Source: Gammaproteobacteria bacterium (GTDB taxonomy: Bacteria; Gemmatimonadota; Gemmatimonadetes; Longimicrobiales; Gaopeijiaceae). From it: a stretch of DNA of 64,000 nt. The notes beneath the pieces were generated by a model. The model was given only the letters and a program-made list of their open reading frames with translations. It was not told the origin of the DNA and made no database searches. Below, one piece after another: positions 28,093 to 37,141 of the stretch. The stretch's first letter is position 1; every line of letters starts with the position of its first letter. The stretch covers positions 57,268 through 121,267 of the forward strand of contig JAPPMM010000024.1 in NCBI GenBank assembly GCA_028819075.1, in the 5' to 3' direction. The position numbers and the translations under genes were made by a program.

Positions 28093-28134
28093 TGAGGGCG
28101 TCCTCGGCTGGAGTGAGGGGGTGGACCGACCGGG

Positions 28135-29124
28135 TCAGTCCGCCAGAAGGGATGTGATGCACGCCACGTGAACCGCGTCCTCCACCGACGCGCCGCGGGA
28201 CAGGTCGCACCAGGGGCCCGCGAGCCCCTGCACGATCGGACCCAGCGCCTCCGCGCCGGCGAGCCGCTGGACAAGTTTGTAGGCGATGTTGCCGGCGTCC
28301 AGATCGGGGAAGATGAGCACGTTCGCCCTTCCCGCCACCGGGGAGTCCGGGGTTTTCCGACGACCGACGGCTGCGATGAGGGCGGCGTCGGCCTGAAGCT
28401 CGCCGTCGGCTGCGGTGTGCGGGCTGACCTCGCGGAAGTGGGCCACCGCAGCCCGCACCCGGTCGACGGAGGGCCCCTCCGCGCTTCCGCGGGTGGAGTA
28501 GGACAGGAAGGCAACACGGGGCTCGTCGCCGACGATGCGCCGGCGCGCACGGCACGACGCCAGCGCGATCTCCGCGAGCTGCTCGGCCGTGGGATCGGGC
28601 ACGATGGCCGAGTCGGCGAAGGTGAGCACCTCGGGTTCCGGGCCGCGGAAGGGCCGAACCACCATGAAGAAGGAGGAGGAGACGGTGGTGGCCCCCTCGG
28701 CGCGGCCGACGCAGTGGATGCCCGCCCGGATCACCGCCGCGGTGGTGTAGACCGCCCCCGCGACCCCGCCGTCGGCTTCGCCGGTGCCGACCATGAGCGC
28801 GCCGTGGTAGAGGGGATCGGCGGCGCGGCGGCGCAACTCGTCGCCGGGGAGGTCGCGGAAGCGCTTCAGGCCGCCGAGGACCGCCGCGTGGCGCTCCACC
28901 CGGGCGGGGTCGGCCGGGTCGACCACCCGGACGGCGCGAGAGCGCGCATCGCCGGCGAGCTGGCGCGCCAGCTCGCCCGCGGGGCCCAGCAGCAGGGGAT
29001 CCGCGAGTCCGTGGGCGGCCGCGGCCAGCGCCGCCTCGCGGATTCGCGGATCCCCGCCTTCGGGGAACACGACCCGCCTCGGCCGCTTCCCCGCCCGGCG
29101 CCGCAACTCGTCGAGGAACGTCAC
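28135..29124 (-). CDS. pta: Phosphate acetyltransferase
   Basis: 329 residues, the short single-domain form. Segments include [55 protein letters not shown] and [24 protein letters not shown]. These are the conserved elements of the PTA_PTB family. It converts acetyl phosphate to acetyl-CoA, which is what the upstream Xsc enzyme needs downstream of it. It lies 74 bases after tpa in the same orientation. A butyryltransferase cannot be excluded by motif alone, but the context favours acetyl. Confidence 0.88.
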   Translation of the reverse strand: MTFLDELRRRAGKRPRRVVFPEGGDPRIREAALAAAAHGLADPLLLGPAGELARQLAGDARSRAVRVVDPADPARVERHAAVLGGLKRFRDLPGDELRRRAADPLYHGALMVGTGEADGGVAGAVYTTAAVIRAGIHCVGRAEGATTVSSSFFMVVRPFRGPEPEVLTFADSAIVPDPTAEQLAEIALASCRARRRIVGDEPRVAFLSYSTRGSAEGPSVDRVRAAVAHFREVSPHTAADGELQADAALIAAVGRRKTPDSPVAGRANVLIFPDLDAGNIAYKLVQRLAGAEALGPIVQGLAGPWCDLSRGASVEDAVHVACITSLLAD

Positions 29125-29198
29125 ATCGACCCGGTCAAGGCGATCGTCCCGAACCGCGCCGGGTTCGCATCAGCAAGCTGTGGGCTTCGCGAGTCATC

Positions 29199-30593
29199 TC
29201 AGAGGTCCCGGCACCCGTGCTCGATCCCGGCCTGCACGGCATCCACCAACTCGTCCACGTCCGCCTTGGTGACGATGAGGGGCGGGGCCATGTTGACCGT
29301 GTTGTTCAGCCCGGGGACGCTCCGCGTGGTCTTGCCCACCAGGACGCCCTCATCGGCGGCCTTCTTCACCACCGCCATCATCACGTCCTCGCCCACCGGC
29401 GTCTTCGAAGCCTTGTCCTCCACCAGCTCCACGCCGGCGAACAGGCCCCTGCCGCGCACGTCGCCGACGTTCGGATGGTCGGACAGCTCGCGCAGCCGGT
29501 CCAGCAGGTACGCGCCCATCACGCGGCTGTTCTCGATCAGGTCCTCTTCCTCGATGATGCGCAGGTTCTCGAGGGCGGCGGCGAAGCCCGCGGTGCATCC
29601 GCCGTAGGTGCTGATGTCCCTGAAGTAGTGGTACTTCTCGCTCGGGTCCTCGAGGAAGGTGTCGAACACCTCCCCGCGCACGGCGGCGGCCGAGATCGGC
29701 GCGTAGGAGCTGGCCATGCCCTTGGCCATGGTGACGATGTCGGGCACGAAGTCGTAGTGCTCGTACCCGAACATGGTCCCGGTGCGCCCGAATCCGCATA
29801 CGACCTCGTCGATGATCAGAATCACACCGTATTCGTCGCATATCTCGCGAACAATCGGGTAGTATTCGTCCACCGGCGGAATAACGCCGCCCCCCGCCGT
29901 GATGGGTTCGAGAATGACCCCGCCCACCGTGTCGGGTCCCTCCGCCTCGATGGCATCCCCCAGGGCGCGCGCGCACTCGATGTTGCAGTCCGGATAGGTC
30001 TTGCCGAAGGGACAGCGGTAGCACATGGCGTGGGGTATCCCCGCGAACCCGTCGGGGAACGGTCCGTAGGCCTCCTTGCGCTCCTCCTGTCCGCTCGCCG
30101 CCAGGCAACCGATGGTGGTCCCGTGATAGTCCCGGTCCCGGTAGAGGACCTTGTACTTCCCGGTCCCGTTCAGGTGCGCGATCTGGCGAACCATCTTGAT
30201 CGCCTTCTCGTTGGCCTCCGAGCCGCTGTTGGCGAAGTAGACATGGTCCAGTTCCGGCAGCCATTCCGCCAGCGCGCTCGCGTACTGCGCCGCAGGGACG
30301 GTGCCGACCACGCCGGCATAGTAGGGCAGGCGCATCAGCTGCTCGTAGACCACCCTCGCGATGCTCTCGCGCCCGTGGCCCACGTTGACGCACCAGACGC
30401 CGCCCGAGGCGCCGTCGAGATACTCCTTCCCGTGGATGTCCCGGACCCGTGCGCCCTCTCCCTCAACGAAGACCTGCGGATCCTGGGTCTCGAAGACGCT
30501 GTGCTGAAACAGATGGTGCCAGAGGTGCTTCCTGTCCTTCTCGATGACGTCCTGGACGTCGTAGTCGGCCAGCAGCGCCTGGGTGTCGGACAT
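29199..30593 (-). CDS. tpa: Class III aminotransferase, probable taurine:pyruvate aminotransferase
   Basis: 464 residues from ATG 30593, preceded by GGAGG; longer open starts run back into xsc. The PLP fold is evident: SGSEANEKAIKMVRQIA, YHGTTIGCLAASGQ, EPITAGGGVIPP, IIDEVVCGFGRTG and the lysine-bearing VTMAKGMASSYAPI. It would transfer the amino group of taurine to pyruvate, giving sulfoacetaldehyde and alanine. The assignment to taurine rests on the neighbouring xsc (23-base gap) and close resemblance to Tpa, rather than to other omega-aminotransferases. Confidence 0.87.
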   Translation of the reverse strand: MSDTQALLADYDVQDVIEKDRKHLWHHLFQHSVFETQDPQVFVEGEGARVRDIHGKEYLDGASGGVWCVNVGHGRESIARVVYEQLMRLPYYAGVVGTVPAAQYASALAEWLPELDHVYFANSGSEANEKAIKMVRQIAHLNGTGKYKVLYRDRDYHGTTIGCLAASGQEERKEAYGPFPDGFAGIPHAMCYRCPFGKTYPDCNIECARALGDAIEAEGPDTVGGVILEPITAGGGVIPPVDEYYPIVREICDEYGVILIIDEVVCGFGRTGTMFGYEHYDFVPDIVTMAKGMASSYAPISAAAVRGEVFDTFLEDPSEKYHYFRDISTYGGCTAGFAAALENLRIIEEEDLIENSRVMGAYLLDRLRELSDHPNVGDVRGRGLFAGVELVEDKASKTPVGEDVMMAVVKKAADEGVLVGKTTRSVPGLNNTVNMAPPLIVTKADVDELVDAVQAGIEHGCRDL

Positions 30594-30616
30594 GTGGTTT
30601 CCTCCGGTATGGGCGG

Positions 30617-32347
30617 CTAGTCCAGGCTCAGGTGTGCGTACTTCTCCAGATGACGGGTCGGCATCGCCAGCGCGTCCCGGCGGAAGGGCTCGGCGAGCAC
30701 CTTCGCGCCGCCTTCGACCACCGCGTTGATGACGCAGGGCCGGTCGCTGGCGATGGCGTCGCGCACCACGTCTTTCACGTCGCGGTAGTCTTCGACCCGG
30801 TAGCCCTTCGCCCCCATCGCCTCGGCCACCTCGGCGAAGTCCGGATTGGCGCGCAGGTTGGTGCCCACGAAGCGGTTGTCGTAGAAGTCGATCTGGTTCT
30901 TCTTCTCGGCGCCCCATTCGTGGTTGTTGATGACGACGGCGATGACCGGGATGTCCTCGCGCACCGCGGTCATGACCTCGCTCAGCCCGCTGATGCCCCA
31001 GGCGCCGTCTCCCTGAATGGCGAAGACCGGCGCACCGCGATTGCCGACCTTCGCACCCAGCGCGGCCCCGTAGGCGAAGCCGCAGTTCCCCCAGGTCAGC
31101 GCGGCGAGATGCTGCCGGGGGCCGTCGAACCTGAGGTACCCGTTGCTGATCGAGCAGGTGTTGCCGATGTCCGTCGTGACCAGCGCGTCGCCGGGGAGCG
31201 CGCGCGTGAACTCCCAAAGGAAGCGGCGCGGATGCATGAAGCTGTCGGTGGAGGAGGACCACGTCTCGAGTTCGTCGTCCCAGGCCCGCTTTTCGCGCGC
31301 GACGTCCGCGATACGCTCCTCGTTCCGCCCCGGGCTCGGCAGCGCGCCCTTCAGTTCCTCCAGCAGCTCCGCGGCGTACTCCCCGACGTCCGCGACTGAG
31401 AACAAGGCCGGGATCTTGCTCATGCCCCACTGCCGGGCGTCCCGGTCCACCTGGATGAGGGTTGCGTCCTCCGGCCAGTAGGTCATGTCGTACTGGGGCA
31501 GAAGGCCGAAGACGCCGAGCCGCGTCCCCAGCGCCAGCACCACGTCCGCCTTGGCGATGGTGCGCATCGCCGCCTTGGACCCGCAGTAGCCGATGGGGCC
31601 GCACCCCAGCTCGTGGCTGTAGGGGAAGGTGTCGTTGTGCAGGTAGGTGTTGACCACCGGCGCGCTCAGGTGCTCGGCCAGCGCCCTTACCTCTTCCACG
31701 GCGTCGCCCTGGCTCACGCCGCCTCCCGAGACGATGACCGGATAGCGGGCCTCCTTCAGGATGCCGACCGCCTTCTCGATGTCGGCCCGGGGGGGACGCC
31801 CGGCTCCGAGCGTGGGGGTCGCGAAGATCTGGTCCTCGATGTCCCCGTAGAAGTAGTCGCGGGGGATGTTCAGGTGGGTCGGGCCCAGTTCCAGCTTGGC
31901 CCTGTAGAAGCAGCGGCGCGCCAGTTCGCCCATGCGCTCGGGACGGTTGACGCGCACCTGGAAGACGGTCTGCGCCTCGAACATCGGCATCTGGTCCAGC
32001 TCCTGGAAGCCGCCCGTGCCGATGCCCAGCGAGCCGGTTTCGGGCGTGATGGCCACAACCGGGGAGTGCGCCCAGAACGCCGCCGCGATCGCCGAGACGA
32101 AGTTGGCGGCGCCGGGCCCGTTCTGGGCGATGCAGGCCTGGGGTCGCCCCGAGACCCGGGCCAGCCCGTCGGCAGCGTGCGCGGCGGCCTGCTCGTGGGC
32201 CACCGGAATGAAGCGGATGCCCGCATCCGGGAAGAGGTCCAGGGCGTCCATGAACGCCGATCCGACCAACCCGAAGACGTCAGTGACACCCTCGGCGACC
32301 AGCGTCTCCACCAGCGCCTCGGAGGGGGTCATCGTTCTCTTTGCCAT
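30617..32347 (-). CDS. xsc: Sulfoacetaldehyde acetyltransferase (Xsc)
   Basis: 576 residues from ATG 32347, with AGGAGG six bases upstream. A thiamine-diphosphate enzyme of the acetolactate-synthase fold. The N-terminal half has VTDVFGLVGSAFMDALDLFPDAGIRF-type sequence and HEQAAAHAADGLARVSGR with the cofactor Glu. The C-terminal half has the ThDP motif GDGAWGISG...VVINNHEWGAEKKNQ. The run SAFMDALDLFPDAG and the GTGGFQELDQMPMF segment are characteristic of Xsc. It cleaves sulfoacetaldehyde with phosphate to acetyl phosphate and sulfite. First gene of the operon with tpa, pta, AGCS and a small membrane protein. Confidence 0.9.
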   Translation of the reverse strand: MAKRTMTPSEALVETLVAEGVTDVFGLVGSAFMDALDLFPDAGIRFIPVAHEQAAAHAADGLARVSGRPQACIAQNGPGAANFVSAIAAAFWAHSPVVAITPETGSLGIGTGGFQELDQMPMFEAQTVFQVRVNRPERMGELARRCFYRAKLELGPTHLNIPRDYFYGDIEDQIFATPTLGAGRPPRADIEKAVGILKEARYPVIVSGGGVSQGDAVEEVRALAEHLSAPVVNTYLHNDTFPYSHELGCGPIGYCGSKAAMRTIAKADVVLALGTRLGVFGLLPQYDMTYWPEDATLIQVDRDARQWGMSKIPALFSVADVGEYAAELLEELKGALPSPGRNEERIADVAREKRAWDDELETWSSSTDSFMHPRRFLWEFTRALPGDALVTTDIGNTCSISNGYLRFDGPRQHLAALTWGNCGFAYGAALGAKVGNRGAPVFAIQGDGAWGISGLSEVMTAVREDIPVIAVVINNHEWGAEKKNQIDFYDNRFVGTNLRANPDFAEVAEAMGAKGYRVEDYRDVKDVVRDAIASDRPCVINAVVEGGAKVLAEPFRRDALAMPTRHLEKYAHLSLD

Positions 32348-32584
32348 GTGCAGCCTCCTGGTCGTCGGCAGCAGTGTCGGCGTGCAGCCGGCCGGGATAC
32401 GGAACCTGGGCGCGGGAGCCTGCCCACCATGTTCCACCCGAGCGCGTTTCAGGGGAGTAGAAGTACGGGGCGGCGGCTGGCGCGGGCAAGATGCTGGGCG
32501 TGGTGCGGCCGGGTCGCTTGACGCGCGGGGACTCCGCGTCGCACGGTGACCGGATATCCATCCTCAGAAGGCCCGGAGAGCGTC

Positions 32585-34291
32585 ATGAGCAGGTCGAAGC
32601 AGCCCCTCGCCGTTGTCGCGTTCGCTTTGTCACTCGTTTTCGCGGGCTGTGCTCCGCAGGCCGACCCCGCCGACACGATCTTCCACGGCGACAACATCGT
32701 CACCATGGATCCGCAGCAGCCCGCCGTGGAGGCGGTCGCGGTTCGCGGGGAGACCATCGTGGCGGCCGGATCGATGGACGACGTGATGGCGCTTCAGGGG
32801 CCATCGACCCGGGTGGTGGACCTGGGCAACAACGCCCTCCTGCCCGGCTTCATCGACTCGCACGGCCACTTCCTGGGCGCGGGGCGCGACCAGACCTCCC
32901 TGGGGCTGCACCCCCCGCCGGTGGGCGACGTCAACAACATCGACGACGTCGTGCGCAAGGTCCGCGCGTGGATCGACGAGCACGACATACCGCCCGGCGA
33001 GGTGGTGACCGGGCGCGGCTACGACGACTCGCTGCTGGAGGAGGGCCGGCACCCCACGCGCGAGGATCTGGACCGCGCTTCGACCGAACATCCCATTATC
33101 CTCACCCACGTGTCGGGCCACCTGACCACGACCAACTCCGCCGCGCTCGCGGCCAGCAACATTACCGCCGACACCCCCGATCCGCCCGGCGGGCACGTCC
33201 GCCGCATGGAGGGCTCGATGGAGCCCAACGGGGTGCTGGAGGAAACCGCCCGCGGACTGCTCGCATTCGATCGTCGCGCCACCCCGTCAGGCGAGGAACT
33301 CGACGAGCTGATTCGCCGGTCGATCGACATCTACCTGAGCCACGGCACGACCACCATCCAGGACGGCGGGACCGGACCGGCGCAGGCCGAGGCGTTCCAG
33401 GCGGCAGCGAACCGCGAGCCCTTCAAGGCGGACGTCGCGGCTTTCGCGCGCTTCAACGAGACGCCCACGGACCTGGCGAGCATAGGCTACACGCGCGACT
33501 ACCAGGGCGGCTTCCGGGTCGGCGGGGTGAAGCTGATGCTCGACGGCTCCCCGCAGGGCCGCACGGCATGGGTCACGATCCCCTACGAGGAAGGCCCCCC
33601 GGGTGCCCCGCCGGATTACGTGGCATACGGCGTCATGATCCCCGACGCGTACAAGGCGGCCGCGGGCGAACTCATCCGGGGAGGCATTCCGATCATCGTG
33701 CACGCCAACGGCGACGCGGCCATGGACCTCATGATCGACGGGGTGGACGCGGCGGTTGCGGGCATGGATCCGATGCCCGACCACCGCTCCGTCATCATTC
33801 ACGCGCAGCTCATGCGCGCCGACCAGCTGGATCGTGCCGCCGTCCTGAACGTCGTTCCCTCGTTCTTCGCGGCGCACGCCTTCTTCTGGGGCGACTGGCA
33901 CCGGATCAGCTTCGGCGAATATCGCGGCAACAACACCAGCCCCATGGGCTGGGCCCTCGAACGGGGGGTGAACTTCACCATCCACAACGACGCGTCCGTG
34001 GTCCCGCCGCACATGATGCGCCTGGTGTCGATCGCGGTGAACCGCAAGACGCGCAGCGGGCACATCCTGGGACCGCATCAGCGGCTGACGGCGATGCAGG
34101 CCCTGCACGCGGTGACGCTCGGAGGTGCCTACCAGTACTTCGAGGAGGATACCAAGGGCTCGATCACGGTCGGCAAGCAGGCGGATCTGGTGATCCTGGA
34201 CGAGAACCCGCTGACCGCGGACCCGGAGAACCTGGAGTTCATCCCGATTCTGGAGACGTTCTCGCGGGGCAGGTCGGTATTCTCGATGTAG
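32585..34291 (+). CDS. YtcJ-like amidohydrolase, lipoprotein
   Basis: 568 residues from ATG 32585. The signal ends in FAGC, so it is a predicted lipoprotein. Amidohydrolase 3 family features are NALLPGFIDSHGHFLG (metal-binding HxH), LTHVSGHL, HANGDAAMDLMIDG, and GSITVGKQADLVILDENPL near the end. Related proteins hydrolyse N-substituted amides or formamides; the substrate here is unknown. It is divergent from xsc with 237 bases between. Confidence 0.87.
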   Translation: MSRSKQPLAVVAFALSLVFAGCAPQADPADTIFHGDNIVTMDPQQPAVEAVAVRGETIVAAGSMDDVMALQGPSTRVVDLGNNALLPGFIDSHGHFLGAGRDQTSLGLHPPPVGDVNNIDDVVRKVRAWIDEHDIPPGEVVTGRGYDDSLLEEGRHPTREDLDRASTEHPIILTHVSGHLTTTNSAALAASNITADTPDPPGGHVRRMEGSMEPNGVLEETARGLLAFDRRATPSGEELDELIRRSIDIYLSHGTTTIQDGGTGPAQAEAFQAAANREPFKADVAAFARFNETPTDLASIGYTRDYQGGFRVGGVKLMLDGSPQGRTAWVTIPYEEGPPGAPPDYVAYGVMIPDAYKAAAGELIRGGIPIIVHANGDAAMDLMIDGVDAAVAGMDPMPDHRSVIIHAQLMRADQLDRAAVLNVVPSFFAAHAFFWGDWHRISFGEYRGNNTSPMGWALERGVNFTIHNDASVVPPHMMRLVSIAVNRKTRSGHILGPHQRLTAMQALHAVTLGGAYQYFEEDTKGSITVGKQADLVILDENPLTADPENLEFIPILETFSRGRSVFSM

Positions 34292-34316
34292 CAGTGCCGG
34301 AGAAGCGGGCCGCCGC

Positions 34317-35105
34317 TCACCTCACGGTGACGGAGCGGATTTCGTCCGAGCCCAGAAAGCGGTCGCCTTCGTTGGTGTACCACTCGCGGTAGCGCGGGAG
34401 GCGCAGACCGTCCCCTTCGGCCAGCCCCTCGAAGGTGATGTACTCTCCGTCGTTGGCCCTCTCGTCGTGGTAGAAGCGGCAGCCCACGAGTTCCGCGGTG
34501 TCCGCATCGAAGTAGAAGTACCAGGTGTCGCCGCCCACCTGCGGATCGTAGGTCACCCGCACCGCCTGGACGTCCCGCCCCTCGAACGTCGTCTCGGCCA
34601 CCTCCGGGTCCAGACGGGCACCGGGATCCGCGATCTTCATGGGCAGGCCGGCCAGAAAGCCGTAGTAGCTGCGCCAGAAAACGCCGTCCTCGCGGTCGAG
34701 CCGCATTCGAGCGAGAGTCTCTCCGTCCGGCGAACCGTCGCCGTCCACCGTGGCGGCCCAGACCTCGCCGGAAACCTCGTATTCGATACTCGATCCCGCA
34801 TAGCGACCGGAAAGAGCAAAGTCGCGTTCATCCGCGCCGAAACGGAGTTCCACGGACACGCGCTCGCCGCCATCGGAGCCGGTGCCGAACCAGGCCATGT
34901 CGATGGCTCGCGAGCCCCAGATTCCTTCAGGGTCGTGCAAGGCGATCGAGCGCTGGACCAGCTGCGCCGCCGGGGAATCGACCACGCCGGCTCCACCTGG
35001 CGCCTCGTCCCGGGTTCCACATCCGGACGCGGCGAGGATGACCAGGCCGAGGCCGAGAAGGCGACCGGACGCCCGCTGTCGTGGGTCGTGCGGAAGAGCG
35101 AGCAT
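34317..35105 (-). CDS. DUF6503-like lipoprotein
   Basis: 262 residues with a lipoprotein signal ending in AASGC. The body looks like a beta-rich DUF6503 protein, with HDPEGIWGSRAIDMAWFG, FWRSYYGFLAGLPMKIADPG, FEGRDVQAVRVTYDP, DTWYFYFDADTAELVGCRFYH and GEYITFEGL. This pattern is LolA-like in spacing and is found in lipoproteins of unknown function. It converges with the amidohydrolase gene (25-base gap) and starts 20 bases from tRNA-Lys on the same strand. The family name is from memory and should be confirmed. Confidence 0.72.
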   Translation of the reverse strand: MLALPHDPRQRASGRLLGLGLVILAASGCGTRDEAPGGAGVVDSPAAQLVQRSIALHDPEGIWGSRAIDMAWFGTGSDGGERVSVELRFGADERDFALSGRYAGSSIEYEVSGEVWAATVDGDGSPDGETLARMRLDREDGVFWRSYYGFLAGLPMKIADPGARLDPEVAETTFEGRDVQAVRVTYDPQVGGDTWYFYFDADTAELVGCRFYHDERANDGEYITFEGLAEGDGLRLPRYREWYTNEGDRFLGSDEIRSVTVR

Positions 35106-35124
35106 GTGGGTCTCCGACCTCCTA

Positions 35125-35197
35125 TGCCCCGCCAGGGACTCGAACCCCGAACCTACTGATTAAGAGTCAGTTGCTCTACCAGTTGAGCTAGCGAGGC
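35125..35197 (-). tRNA. tRNA-Lys (anticodon CTT)
   Basis: The minus strand gives acceptor GCCTCGC pairing with GCGGGGC (one T-G), D arm GCTCAACTGGTAGAGC, anticodon stem ACTGA/TCAGT around CTCTTAA (anticodon CTT, lysine), and T arm with TTCGAGT loop. Discriminator A; CCA is not encoded. Confidence 0.94.
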
Positions 35198-35251
35198 GGG
35201 CAATGTCGCGCCGGGCAGGTAACCTGCGCCGCGCCAGGTCGGGGGTCAAGG

Positions 35252-36436
35252 TCAGAAGGCGGACAGCCCGGTCATCGCCTGTCCCAGGATGAGGGAATGG
35301 ATGTCGTGCGTGCCCTCGTACGTGTAGACCGACTCGAGGTTGGCCATGTGACGCATGGCCGAATACTCCACCAGGATGCCGTTGGCGCCCAGCAGCCGCC
35401 GGGCCTCCCGCGCCACCTCGCAGGCCATGTGGCAGTTGGCCCGCTTGGCCAGCGATACCTGCTGCGGCGTGGCTTTGCCCTCGTCCTTCAGGCGGCCGAC
35501 CTGCAGTGCCAGCAGCTGGCCCTGGGTGATGCCGGTGAGCATGTCCGCGATGCGCACCTGCTGGATCTGCTTGGCGCCGATCACGGTGTCGAACATGACG
35601 CGTTGCGTGCTGTAGCCGAGCGCCTCGTGGAAGCAGGCCATGGCGGCGCCCACCACGCCCCACGCGATCCCGTAGCGCGCTTGGGTAAGGCACATGAGCG
35701 GACTCTTGAGACCCGTGCTGCCCGGCATGAGCGCGTCGTCCGGAACGTGCACGTCCTGCAGCGCGAGCTCGCTGGTGTCCGAGGCGAGCAGCGAGAGCTT
35801 CCCGGTCTGGTCGCGCGCGCTGAAGCCGGGGGTGTCGGTTGGGACGACGAACCCGCGGATGCCCCTGGGGTTGTCGGGCGCGTCGGTCTGCGCCCAGATG
35901 ACCGCGACATCGGCCATGGAGCCGTTGGTGATCCACATCTTGGTGCCGTTGAGCACCCAGCCGTCGGCGGTCTTCTTCGCGGTGGTGATCATTCCGCCGG
36001 GATTGGAGCCGTAGTCGGGCTCGGTGAGGCCGAAGCACCCGATGGCATCCGCCGAGGCAAGCCGGGGGAGCCACTCGCGGCGGTGCTCCTCCGAGCCGAA
36101 GGCATGGATGGGGTACATGACCAGCGCGCCCTGCACCGACACGAACGAGCGCAGCCCCGAGTCTCCACGCTCGAGTTCCTGCATGATGAGCCCGTAGGCG
36201 ACGTTGTTGAGGCCGGCGCAGCCGTACTTCGCCGGCAGGTTGGCCCCCAGGACCCCGAGTTCGCCCAGCCCGGGGATGAGCGAGCGGGGGAACCTGCGTT
36301 CGTAGTAGGCCTCGCCGATGATCGGAATGACCTCTTCCTCCACCCACTCGCGGATGGCGTCCCGGATCATCCGCTCCTCCTCGCTGAGCGCGGAGTCCAG
36401 ATCGTAGAAGTCGAAACCCTGAAATTTTTCCGCCAT
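35252..36436 (-). CDS. gcdH: Acyl-CoA dehydrogenase, glutaryl-CoA dehydrogenase-like
   Basis: 394 residues, normal length. FAD-binding segments GCFGLTEPDYGSNPGGM and WITNGSMADVAVIWAQTD are intact. The catalytic glutamate lies in YTYEGTHDIHSLILGQAMTG near the C terminus, matching the glutaryl-CoA dehydrogenase subgroup (YEGTHDIH). It would oxidise and decarboxylate glutaryl-CoA to crotonyl-CoA in lysine or tryptophan breakdown. No partner electron-transfer flavoprotein is nearby. A broader acyl-CoA dehydrogenase role remains possible. Confidence 0.82.
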   Translation of the reverse strand: MAEKFQGFDFYDLDSALSEEERMIRDAIREWVEEEVIPIIGEAYYERRFPRSLIPGLGELGVLGANLPAKYGCAGLNNVAYGLIMQELERGDSGLRSFVSVQGALVMYPIHAFGSEEHRREWLPRLASADAIGCFGLTEPDYGSNPGGMITTAKKTADGWVLNGTKMWITNGSMADVAVIWAQTDAPDNPRGIRGFVVPTDTPGFSARDQTGKLSLLASDTSELALQDVHVPDDALMPGSTGLKSPLMCLTQARYGIAWGVVGAAMACFHEALGYSTQRVMFDTVIGAKQIQQVRIADMLTGITQGQLLALQVGRLKDEGKATPQQVSLAKRANCHMACEVAREARRLLGANGILVEYSAMRHMANLESVYTYEGTHDIHSLILGQAMTGLSAF

Positions 36437-36556
36437 GAGGGTGCCCCTGTCGCCGACGGTCCTGGAGATGCGCAGGGAAGCTAACGGAAAACGAAGCGGA
36501 CACGGAGATCGTCCCCTCCCCCGGCGTCCGTCAGGGCGAAGAGGCGCCTCGCGGGC

Positions 36557-36889
36557 TCAGCCGGTGCTGCCGGGATAGCGCTTCCTGTTGGAGCGCTCGA
36601 TGCCGTAGAAGATCTCGCGGGCCAGCTTGCCGCCGATCCAGTAGGCCGCGATGACGGTGGCGATCCAGCCGCCGATCACCACGTCGGTCGGGCGGATGAT
36701 GCCCCAGATGTAACCCGCCACGATCACCGCGAGCCCGGTTGCGGCGATGCGCGCCCTGCGGGTGGCGATCAGCCGGGCGCGGGCGCGACAGCCGACGCAC
36801 CACAGAAGGCGGTCGACATCGCTGCGGTCGCGGAGTTCACCGCAGCGCGAGCACTGGATTTCGTCTGCGATCGAGTCACGAATGCCCAT
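36557..36889 (-). CDS. Small membrane protein with N-terminal zinc ribbon
   Basis: About 110 residues from ATG 36889; an alternative start at 36943 would add 18 residues. CSRC near residue 13 and CVGC near residue 32 form a four-cysteine zinc ribbon. Two hydrophobic stretches follow (roughly 50-68 and 75-92). No family was recognised. It is monocistronic, between the acyl-CoA dehydrogenase and the divergent leucine-rich-repeat gene. Confidence 0.65.
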   Translation of the reverse strand: MGIRDSIADEIQCSRCGELRDRSDVDRLLWCVGCRARARLIATRRARIAATGLAVIVAGYIWGIIRPTDVVIGGWIATVIAAYWIGGKLAREIFYGIERSNRKRYPGSTG

Positions 36890-37141
36890 GGGTTTTCCGT
36901 CGTCCCTGTCGAAGCGTCTCGCCGGCCATTCGGTCAGGCTCATGCACCCGCAGTGCCGCCGCGAAAGGATGCTTCAGGCGGCCCGTCACGGCAAGGCGGC
37001 GCCCCCTTGCGGCGGTGTCGAGATTGCAGGTATCGTCGATCCCCCCCGGCAGACTAGTAGGGAAGCACCCGACAGAGGTCCGCCAGTGCAGACTCCCCAA
37101 GGCATGGCATGCGACACCTGATGAATCGAGGCGAATGTACC

